Source of the DNA: Micrasema longulum
Lineage: Eukaryota > Arthropoda > Insecta > Trichoptera > Brachycentridae
Assembly (NCBI GenBank): GCA_022494885.1
Contig: JAGVSM010000220.1
Coordinates: forward strand, 1-64,000
DNA: 64,000 bases
Reading direction: 5' to 3'
In this document: piece after piece, positions 54,452 through 64,000 of the stretch
Numbering within the stretch: position 1 is the first letter of the stretch
Layout: every line of letters begins with the position of its first letter
Translations under genes and position numbers: made by a program
Notes under the pieces: generated by a model
What the model was told of the DNA's origin: nothing
What the model saw: the letters and a program-made list of their open reading frames with translations, nothing else
Databases searched by the model: none

Positions 54452-54532
54452 ATGCCGTGTTGTGTCCTTCAGAAGTGTAGAAATACTGTTAGGATCTTAA
54501 AGAAACAGTATGGTATCACATTTCATGTGTAA
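54452..54532 (+). pseudogene. THAP zinc-finger fragment
   Basis: The short frame MPCCVLQKCRNTVRILKKQY, then GITFHV and stop, has the start of a THAP domain: the first cysteines and the ITFH block that normally continues into FHRFP. A GT follows the histidine codon, so it could be a first exon of a THAP gene or P-like transposon. No second half was found nearby, so I take it as a remnant. Confidence 0.4.
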
Positions 54533-56265
54533 TTAGCAAACGAATGTTTAAGTAGCAAATGCATTAATTCTCCGTACAAACGTATTCACGTATTTTCTAT
54601 CTGGATTATGGCACTAGAGCAATGGTTTTTTTACACGCTATAAAAAATTACAGTTAATGTGTCCATATTGTTTTGTTTTTTGATAAATTGTTTGTTATGG
54701 GAACAAGAACCACCCAAAAACCAGTAACAAAGTACAGTTTTATCTACTGTCTTTGGGCACACAGTATACAAATACCTATAACTATTTTTGAAAAAAGCAA
54801 AACGAGTTGATACAAAAAAAAAATCTGATACTCAGTCTAAAAAAATAATAAAATCTGTTCAGTATTTAGGTGCGGAAAACGGGACAACGAAACGTCGATT
54901 TTATCTATTCTAATAAAGGGTCTGACATGCAGTTGTTTTTTTCGCACAGTAACGGGGGGGCATCTGCAAGGCAGTGACAGGAAAATAATATTCGAATACC
55001 TATTTATCAAAATTATTAAGGATATGTGTTTGCCATTTTTGTATGGACTAAGTCCGCTATTTTATATTTATTTTTATTTTACATAAAACATTATATTTTT
55101 TCTTTTCTATATGAACACCTCAACACAAAAATAATAATGTATACATACATATCTAATTTGGACTTATTACAATAATTGCTATCAAACTTTCGATTGTGTT
55201 TGTTTAATCTATATACGAGTATGTACTCAAATCTAGCAATAATAAATCATTGCCGGGTTCAGCTCGTAAAAAATAAAATTAAAATATACAAGCTCGAGAA
55301 TTTTGATAACGATTAAATTTATCAGATCTCTGTAGTATTTCAAAAACATTATCTACTAATATAATATGAACACAATAGTTGGATGTTACATATTTATATT
55401 CGGTCGAGAACGCCGACCAACAAACGAACAAACCAACAAGATGGAGGATCAATCATTTTCTGGATGACGGTGGAGAATAAAATAGCAGGAGCAAGTAATC
55501 AAGGATTATAAGTGGACAAATGCAGGTTGAGATAATGGCGTGTTTCGAGAGGCTTCTGGGGCTAATAATAAAGGTTTATATTACGTAAAATACTTATAAT
55601 AACATCAGCAGCCATTGAACAACTTACTGTACTACGGTTGCCCTTTACGCTCCGGCGCGGCGCTGGCGGCGCTGGCGGCTACACCTTGCGGCTGTGACAC
55701 GCTACAACGCAATATCAACGTAAATATACAACTACTTTATCATAGGGAATAGAAATGTTGGATAATATATGGAAAGATAGGCAAAATCGACAAGAAATTA
55801 TACTCATCATTACAATATACCTTTTACATTTAAATAACATGTACGCCAGGTCATTTTTGAAGGACTGCGTATTAGAAATCCTGATAAAACATGTCTCTAA
55901 AATTCGTTTATTTATTGGGTAATTGATTTCATACACCAGAAACCAAAACGACCTTTATATATCATTTACTCGAGGAACAGCGATGCAGAAAAGTTCGTAT
56001 TATACCGTTCTTAAACTTAACGACACGTAGGTAAACCCAACACAATAATTATTAAACATTAAACCGCAGGCCTTCTAAAATAAGTCATTTTTATCGATAA
56101 AACTTACACGCCACAACAAATAATTATTCGGTTAGTCGACTCAATTTTTCAATGTGAAAATTGGAATATTTGCATAAAAATACGACGGACGCGTTATTGT
56201 TTGAAATTTAATATTTACCATCTAAAAATACAGTAATACGATAAATATTGTTAGAATTATTATTG
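54533..56265. other. Sequence with a small CG-rich island, no gene assigned
   Basis: Mostly AT-rich. At 55628-55691 'ctccggcgcggcgctggcgg' is bounded on the minus strand by acceptor-like gtgtcacag and donor-like GTAAGTTG. All three minus frames contain stops, so it is not a coding exon; a non-coding exon is possible. Confidence 0.35.
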
Positions 56266-57335
56266 TCATCATACCGACTTTTGCATTTATACCGACTTTG
56301 CTAAGGCGTTTGACAAAATCAACCATAATATATTACTTCGCAAGATATGGGAAATGGGAATACAAGGTGATTTGTCCAGATGGCTTATATCATATATATC
56401 AAAAATAGAAGTCAAACAGTAGCTGTGTTAGGATTTAACTCAAATAGCATCTACATTCCATCTGGTGTTCCTCAAGGATCCCACTTAGGACCTTTATTAT
56501 TTTTAATTTACATAAATGACACTGCCAAATTTATTAAAAATTCTAATTTTCTCATGTTTGCTGACGATACAAAATTATTTTTAAAAGTTAAGTTAGAAAA
56601 TAATTGCTGGGAATTACAAAACTAGCGGATTACTGTTACCATAACCAGCTATTCTTACACACTGTTAAATGTTTCGTTATTTCGTTCACTAGAAACATAA
56701 ATAAAACTATTTTCAACTATGAAATCAACGGTAATTGTCTTGTCCGGAAAAACGAGCTGAGAGATTTAGGTATGATTATGGATGAAAAACTATTATTTGA
56801 TTACCATATTCAGGCGTCTATAAATAAGGCTTACAGAAATCTGGGCTTTATTATACGCACCACTTAACCATTCAAAACAACCGCATCCCTCAAAATCTTA
56901 TATAATGCATACGTTCGCAGCCATCTTGAGTTTGCATCTGTTGTTTGGAATCCTCGATATACAATTTATATATCACAACTAGATAAAATACAGAATAGAT
57001 TCCTTAAACTTCTGGATCGTAAATCTCTTACATATTTTGACTCGTATGAAGACTCTTCTTCCTTTCATAGTTTAACTTCCCTTACTAAACGTAGAAGCAT
57101 TTCTAATCTGTCTTCAAAATTTTAAACAATTTTATCGATAGTCCATATCTCTTCGGAGCGTATTTCAGTCAATTGTCCCGTAAAGTCAACACGACAAATT
57201 CTTTTTTTTATAACTCATCGCTCAAAAAAAATTATGTTCAAAACTCGTTTATTTATCGTAGCTGCTCCAAATTTAATTTACTTTGTCCCCATTAAGATGT
57301 TTTTAATACAAAATTTTGTGACTTCAAAAAAAAAC
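56266..57335 (+). mobile_element. Jockey-like LINE, degraded reverse transcriptase
   Basis: In order, in changing frames: FAKAFDKINHNILL, IPSGVPQGSHLGPLLFLIYI, FLMFADDTKLFL (catalytic FADD), LADYCYHNQLFLH, LRDLGMIMDEKLLFDYHI, NKAYRNLGFIIR, then LEFASVVWNP-like and LDKIQNRFLKLLDRKS. This is the core order of jockey-clade elements. Several frameshifts are present. Confidence 0.7.
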
Positions 57336-60280
57336 TTTTTGAAACACTGTAAAATGAAACATTTGTCAGTGTGTAATAAGTTTATGTTCCTTTAATTATG
57401 TTTATTTTATTATAATATAATTTTTTTTAATTGGTCAACTATATTATGAAAATTCCTCTCCTCCACTCCTCCACTCTATTTCCTCATCCCTTAACCTTCT
57501 TACGAGCTTTTTTTTTCTCATGTCTTATATAATATATTATTTTTCTCTTTACTGTGTAACATGTTTTCTCATTATATTTGTGAAAAACTTTAACTGGATG
57601 TATGTACTAGTTTTTTTATTTTGTATTCTTATATAACAACTGTTGTTTTTCCTTAATAAATAAAAATAATAAAAAAATACGGGTTTGAAAAATTTATCAC
57701 AAATAATCATAGGACAATAAAACCTCAACATATTTTCGTTTTCATCACAAAAATGGTTTAATAATGTAAATATTGTATCAATAATTCAATCGATATTGTT
57801 TTCTTTGCCTTTACTAATCCGACTGTTGCGGAGATATACTATATGTACATGACATATATCTACTCCAGAAAGTTCTAAGGATGTTTAAAGATCATTTTCC
57901 TACCATAACAAGTTAGCTTGTTGACACAGAAAAAGTGTGAAGAGTGACACTGTCGGGCGCGAACACCACCGGATATTATGAATCATCGACAACGAGACAG
58001 AAGAAAACGGCCCAGATGCACATTCTTCCGATTCTTCTATCCGAGGGAACTAAACGAGCAATGAGCAGTCCCGGCACGCCTCACGGATCGCGGATCGCGG
58101 ACAGGAGACGAGGAACGAGGATAATCCCGAACAACAAGTATTACGGCAGCACTAAGTACCCCGGGAATGTGAGAGTATATCGCACTAAACGAAACAATAG
58201 CCACCAGTAAAAATCCACCTACAGTTATTATATCTACTTTTGAAGCTTAAAATAAAAATTAAACGATGGAGGTGTAGATCAGATACAGTTCGGATGCGGT
58301 AATAATACAACTAATTCATAAACAATGACGATAAAAAGAAAAATGGTAATTCTTCCTCCGACTTTCACACAAAAACTTTGCGGTATTTTTAATGTCTCGT
58401 ATACGATCGTACATTAAGAAATTAGCTACGTTTAGAAAATTCATTTAGTATACAGAGTTCGAACATAAAAGAAACATCTATTTGGTTCTGAGTAATGATC
58501 GAATGGCACTTTTTTTCTTGAATTATGAATTTTGATTGCTCAAAAATACGGTAATTGTGAATCGATTACGCATTAATACGAAAAAGGAACCACGGAATGA
58601 CTATTTTTAACTACGGGAAAGACTAGCATACATTATCAAGAGAAATGCCATAGACTAGGATGCGACATACTAACTGATAGCCCGCTACCTTTAATGCATC
58701 GAGTCATCGGTGAAGAAAAAACTTCACGCGTTCTATTTCTGTACGGCATTTTAATGGCTTCCGTGTGATCTATGAAAATGAAGCGAAAAATGTCGTGTTA
58801 TTAATATTATCGAAATAAATTTGCACCGCGACATTATCTGATGGAATGTCAAGCACGCTGACACGCGGAGGAGTCGGAGGCCTACGGGACTATTCCCGTA
58901 ATGCCGGACGAGGCCAGAACGCGGCTCGAGCTTCGGGAGGAACCGAAACAGATGCGGGATTATTAGTGTGGCCGAGTAATAAACAAAAAGGTACAAAACG
59001 TTTAAAGGAAAACCATACACAGGCGACTGGCTTCTTTCATGCAAATATTCGTCGAATTCCCGAGCTCGAAATATCTCCTCGAGAACTCCGGCTGGCGGAA
59101 TGTTGCGGATCTCCCAGGGAGTAGAGTGGAGAGTGGAGGAACGCCGTACGCCGTACGCCGAATGCTGCACGCCCGTTGACTACAACAAAGCGCACATTCG
59201 CGCTGTAATAATTATTACCTCTCTTCATTAAAATGTTTTAATTCGATTGCGTATTAAATGGCGGACAACCATTAAGGTATTCGTGCATTGTTAAAATATT
59301 ATAAAGCAGTCGTGAGAAGAAAATCAAGAACAAAGGCTGACGACTGAATGTGACGAACTAGCAAATGGCGAATTACCTTCAAAAGAATCGAAAAACTACC
59401 GGCAGTCAATCTACCAATTCTATTGCTAAAAATAACAATAGTGAGAAAACACACCTTAAATTAAACAAGCCACGAACTTAGGAATATGAATAATTACGGA
59501 AAGTGGGCAAAAATGCTTCATTTGTCAGTTATTATTATTAATCTCGACGAGGATTGATGACGGAAAAGCTTTCGCTTCATAAATTGGCATACAGCATAAG
59601 TATTTTACTTAATTGCTAAAACGTGTATCATTTTATTCCCAGAGTAAAACGTTCCTGGCTTTATAATTCGTACGTGACACGAGGCCTAGGAGTAAATGAT
59701 TAACTTCAGTTTATTTGTTCGTCTCCGTGTCGGTTTCCAGCGGCAGAAGGAGCTAATGGAGTTAATTATTCTTTCCGGTCTGGCGATCTCCGGGGGGATC
59801 TAAAGACAAGGCGAAGGCGGGTATACGGTATACAATACAAATACACGGTACAGGGGGGTCGGAAGTGGAAGTGGAAGGTATGGGCCGAGAAATGTGGCCC
59901 CGAACAATCCAAGGTGGATTCATTAGCAATATAGCACACCAAACGTGCTAACGAAATAATAACCAGATTCTGCATTAGACAAAGAGGCGATAGAATGAAC
60001 CTGACTTGAAAGACATAATGGCACTATTCTATGCAAGTATACAAAGATGTAAAAGCGGTCACGGACAATTATGTTTTCTTTAAAGGAAATAAAAACATAG
60101 AATTGTGAAATCTTTTGCCATCAAGCCGCGCGGTTTATTATTTCTTCTTGTCGTTAGGACTAGTGAAACGTGTACAGCGGAATATTCTATTAAATATTTG
60201 ATGCATAGTCTACGCTCATACACGATTACTTAGGTAGGTGTAGGTATATCAAACGGAGTCTATAAAACTCGAAAGAGATC
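57336..60280. other. Mostly unique sequence without recognisable exons
   Basis: After a T-rich LINE tail (to about 57660), base composition becomes balanced and none of the window's repeat families is seen up to 60280. Frames such as 57944-58210, 58751-59170 (-) and 58846-59124 (+) overlap each other on both strands and lack motifs. TAAT-type homeodomain core sites are frequent by eye. Candidate regulatory or intronic DNA. Confidence 0.35.
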
Positions 60281-60965
60281 GTGCGATTATTTTTATACTA
60301 CGGGAATGAAGATGATGTCAGAAAATACAAAACTTTTTTGAAAAATCAAGCTACATTATCGAGTATTTTTTTAAAAATCAAAAATTTTATTCCAAAAACG
60401 GAAAAAATTCTAATGTATGAAGCCTATGTAAAAACTAAAATATGTTATACGCAACTATTATGGGGAGCAGGATATCAAAATGACATAAACAGACTACAGA
60501 GACAACAAAATAAAATATTAAAGTTAGTATATGACCTTCCCTATTTAACTGCAACTAGAGAACTTTTAAAACAAACTAAGCAATTAAATATAACTGAACT
60601 CTTTCAACTAGAATCATTAAAATTTATCCATAAATTAGCCACTAATGTAATTGTAGACGAAGAACTAAAACTTGTAAAAAATTGTAGTCAACATGGACAT
60701 AATACGAGAATATCAGACAAATACCATATACAACTTTCTAAAACAAGACAAGGACAATCAAGACTAATGAACCAGGGACTGAAATTATACAATAAACTAC
60801 CAGACAAAACTAAACAAAAGACTCGGACAAACTTTTCAAAAGATGTAAAAAATATTATTTTGAACAACAGAGTATAAATGAAAAATGTATATATTATTTT
60901 ATGTAATATGAATGTAATAATCCGTAAGGGTTTATAAATAAATTTTCAAATAAAAAAAAATAAAA
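60281..60965 (+). mobile_element. LINE family D, C-terminal ORF and 3' tail
   Basis: A 198-codon open frame: KILMYEAYVKTKICYTQLLW and GAGYQNDINRLQRQQNKILK, then HGHNTRISDKYHIQLSKT and LKLYNKLPDKTK. This is the region after the reverse transcriptase core in jockey/CR1-like LINEs. The first M is inside the truncated element, so it is not a true start. The tail has 'taatccgtaagggtttataa' and an A-rich end. The younger-looking frame suggests recent insertion. Confidence 0.7.
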
Positions 60966-61292
60966 AAAAGACAACTTTAAAGTTAAACAGGTAAGGTTTG
61001 TTTGCATATGCAATATTACTTTGGTATACCTAAAGACATAGATGCATAAAACTGTTCGTTTAAACCAACACGAGGGGTTCAACAGATCACGTTAATCTGA
61101 TAAACGAGTACGCTATCTCATATCTGGCGGGCACAGTTCCAAGGAGCTCAAAGTTTGTCGAGTAAAAAGTACAGTTATGGATATTTGTTTACTCGGAAAC
61201 TTCGTGTCATAACGAAAAGCTTCAATCTTATTTACACGAAACGTGGAAAGGGAGAGAGGAATACAAACATGTCGGTCCAGGTGTCCCCAGAT
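60966..61292. other. Unassigned unique sequence
   Basis: No features were recognised. Confidence 0.4.
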
Positions 61293-61884
61293 TAGGGTTG
61301 CCATATTTCGCTAGGCTCTCGTCGGAACGTTCTGGAATGGGGATATGCAGCAACAAAAAAAGCAATTTTATAATGGTTTTTCAGAAATATAAAAGATATG
61401 TTTTTCTTACATTTTGTGTGGTGCTTCAATTTATATTTATATATTTTTTCTGACTTAATATTGACATACTGCTATATTAATTCTACAGTCCCCGGCAGCG
61501 GACGACATTTTTTATCGTTGCTTTTTACTAGACCAACATAAATTATATGACTTTTTTCAATGTGGTTTTATGAGTAGGAGTGGAAATTAAACACTCGCTA
61601 AATTTCAAAAATTGAAAAAAAAAATATTTCACAGAGCCCATCAACTTCCACTCTATCGAGGCAAGATGGGCTTCAATGATTTTCTTTAAATGCATCAATT
61701 GCTGGAAGCATTTGCAACCATATTTGCACATTCATAGTCAGTACGGCCGTAGAAGATTTATGTTGATTAACAGCATTGTACTGCGTAATTCTAAATCGGG
61801 ACATTATAGGTTTCCTCGGGACGTCGGGACAGAGGGCTCAATAACGGTGACAGTCCCGATATATCGGGACGGATGGCAACCCTA
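61293..61884. mobile_element. hAT-type non-autonomous element, 592 bp
   Basis: The perfect 12-bp inverted ends TAGGGTTGCCAT / ATGGCAACCCTA are flanked by 8-bp near-identical direct repeats CCCCAGAT (61285-61292) and CCCTAGAT (61885-61892). Eight-base duplications and C/TAGGG-type ends are hallmarks of hAT transposons. The interior holds a short minus-strand WLQMLPAIDAFKE-like stretch that may be a transposase relic. Confidence 0.75.
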
Positions 61885-63585
61885 CCCTAGATAGGAGTAC
61901 GATTAGCGAGTTTGTATATTCTTGGATTCTGTTAGATTTCCAGTTAAGAAATTTAATGTCTCCGCGGATGCGCTCAATTAGAGGCGAGCAATGGTCAATT
62001 ACAGGCACAGATATCTCAACATTTATCCCGCCATTAATTGCGCCGGAGTTTCTACGCATTATTCTTACGTGCTATACAGAATTTGATAAAGAATAACGTC
62101 GAAAGCCTCCTACGGGCTGCAGACATGCAGACAGAGCTGCTGATTAATGAATTTGACACAGAAAATACAAGGTTTGTTGTGAAAACGGTTCAAAGTAGAA
62201 AACTGACTCATTGGCCCACGCATCCTTTAATGACTAGGTACTCGTGTACCTACGTACAAAGCAGACCATTTAAATCCTTCGGCCTTCGGAGACAGTGTAA
62301 TTTAGACCAAATAATACATCGCTGCAATTATGTATGTCGTTTAGTCAAAAGTTTTCACGTGTCTGCGTTCTTTAATGCGATACACACGCGTACAATTATT
62401 ATTCGTTTCCGTTAATTTCATATTCTTCCGGAGTACAATCGTTAAAACGACGCCTTTCTCGTTTCTCGATTGCGAAAATCATCACAAATACACTTAATAT
62501 TGAAGTATACAGTCGAGACGTGATATCTCCCGTGTCTTCAAAGAGAACGACGACAGAAATATGATTGAGCGCAAGTTTAGGCCCTATGTACTGCGAAGAC
62601 GCAACATAATAACCAACGCATTACTCCTATTTTACTCAATGTCTCAAAAATAAAATTGTGTTCAGAAGGACAACTAATTTGAGAAACTACATCATACAAA
62701 AAGAATAAGATGGGTATCTGAATTAATATTACCCGTTGCTTCGATCTTCAGGACCATAGTGCATAGTTAAAAATACTATTTCACACATATAGTTGTGCGG
62801 TTTTTTAAGTATATTTTACAGTTCCGTTGGATCCAATGTAATTACTTCGCGTAAATTTTTGGCACCGTCTCCGAGAAAGATTTCAAGAAAAACTGGAACA
62901 GAGTTCTCATTTCTTTATTTACCAACGAGCGCTTTCGCCTAAGCAGGCATCTTTAAGAGTGGTGAAAAAAAGTTAAAGAGTTGGTCAATAAAGAAAAAAG
63001 CAAAACTAAATCAAATAGTATGATTGCTATTCCGTATCAAAATTATTAATTTATTATGGTGTTTTTTAAAGAAATATCCACAAAAACTCGTCTCTTTAGT
63101 CGTAGGTACAGAAATTAACCGACACTCAATTTATTCATACAAAAACAACATACAAACACACTGTAGTGGCGGTTTTGGAGGTGAGGCACACGTTCACAAT
63201 GCGGCGCGTTGAATAAAAAGCTTTAAAATATATAATCGTAAAAACAAGCCTATTCCCTCGTCCAAAATATAGTTTTTTGCAACGCACGGACAATGCACAC
63301 GGCACACGACCTTTTCAGTCTATCAATTTTGTAGTAGCCCTTCAGACAACACGTGCTGCAAGAAAAAATATCTTTATTTGAATGCACGTAAGGTTGAATT
63401 TGGAGTACATTAATATCGGTTAGGCTCTAAGTAAAAGAGCCTCAAACGATAAGTGAAATCATACTAGCCGGACGTCACAATGTGACATTGGGGCAATGTT
63501 TTGACCATAAAGAGGAAGATCAGTGATTTATGTAATTTAAAAAAAAAATAATAGACTATTAAACTAAGCCAACAATTATTTGTCA
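61885..63585. other. Unique sequence, no gene assigned
   Basis: Balanced composition and no shared repeats. The 125-codon frame at 62038-62415 has no recognisable domain. It could be intronic or intergenic regulatory sequence. Confidence 0.35.
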
Positions 63586-63589
63586 ATTT

Positions 63590-63870
63590 TTACATATCGT
63601 ATTAGCAGCGCTATGATTTTTTTAAAGTTTCGTATTTCTGAAATAACTCCGCGTGTGACGTCAGAGGTTTTCTTCCGCTTATTCTCTGTTGGTTCTGCCG
63701 ATTGGTCTGTTTACGGTAAGAAAACCGGATATCTTTCACAGCTTTCTTATCATTGGTTGATTCGTATGAACCGTTGGTCGTTCAAAGTAGTTGGTTTTTT
63801 ATTATCTTTTTCATACATTTTCAAGAAACTTTGCCGTACAATTAAATGCTCTATTTTTAACCGCGCGCAA
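63590..63870. repeat. Repeat R, uninterrupted copy
   Basis: Blocks 'aataactccgcgtgtgacgt', 'ctgccgattggt', 'accggatatct' and 'gccgtacaattaaa' follow the same order as 9600-9690 plus 11455-11640. The 106-codon frame over it (63580-63900) is probably a by-product of the repeat. Confidence 0.45.
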
Positions 63871-64000
63871 GAAAACATTTTTGTTTCCATTTTCGCGTAG
63901 GGCTGTAGTTCCTCATTCATCCAAACAATGAGTCCTTGGTGAATCTAATTTTAGTGGTGCCTCGTAAATGAAGTAAGAGGAAGGGAGTACTATCGTGTCT

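Noticed and set aside
55628..55691. Minus-strand coding exon in a CG-rich island
   Set aside because: Plausible splice signals, but all three frames contain stops.
58751..59170. 139-codon minus-strand frame
   Set aside because: The opposite strand is also open over much of it; no motif or splice context.
60281..60877. Host gene encoding a 198-residue protein
   Set aside because: It is the C-terminal part of a LINE; a truncated copy with a tail lies at 29033-29545.
1..64000. CRISPR arrays, bacterial operons, riboswitches, ribosomal RNA
   Set aside because: Nothing of the kind is seen; the sequence is clearly eukaryotic with spliced genes and nuclear repeats.

Overview
The window is AT-rich, repeat-dense, intron-containing DNA from an animal nuclear genome, almost certainly an insect. 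A moth or butterfly is the best guess. The Mlc1 N-terminus has a lepidopteran look as I remember the family, and one non-LTR element has the 3' tail common in Lepidoptera. I could not search databases, so the order is an inference.

Host genes seen: (1) a two-exon MADF-BESS DNA-binding protein on the + strand (9148-12551), with a transposon-filled intron; (2) the myosin alkali light chain gene Mlc1 on the - strand (28594 down to 17944), rebuilt exon by exon, with a first coding exon holding only the ATG and two alternative terminal exons; (3) the 5' end of an unc80 homologue on the + strand (non-coding exon ending 40260, first coding exon 41471-41625, 21-nt microexon 48091-48111, and an exon starting at 50144 that stops abruptly after six codons where a SINE begins). 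A minute THAP-domain fragment lies at 54452-54532.

Repeats make up most of the rest. There are several tRNA-headed SINE families, here called A to D. Non-LTR retrotransposon 3' portions include an L2/CR1-like family, a jockey-like copy, two families known only from the C-terminal region (here C and D), RTE-like tails and an RNase H-bearing remnant. DNA transposon derivatives include a palindromic mariner, a hAT element with its target duplication, a 117-bp MITE with 16-bp inverted ends, and several fold-back families. One fold-back family, here FB1, is found in about a dozen places. Penelope-like ends may also be present.

Layout: 0-8.8 kb repeats; 8.9-13 kb MADF-BESS gene; 13.5-17.4 kb LINE remnants; 17.9-28.9 kb Mlc1 and its promoter; 29-38 kb LINE/SINE/MITE field; 38.5-50.2 kb 5' end of unc80; 50.2-57.7 kb repeats; 57.7-63.6 kb mostly low-repeat sequence without recognisable exons, broken by one LINE and one hAT copy. 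The host genes have no visible joint function. I found no novel multi-gene system. The most striking observation is the unc80 exon cut by a SINE, which is either a real lesion or an assembly join.
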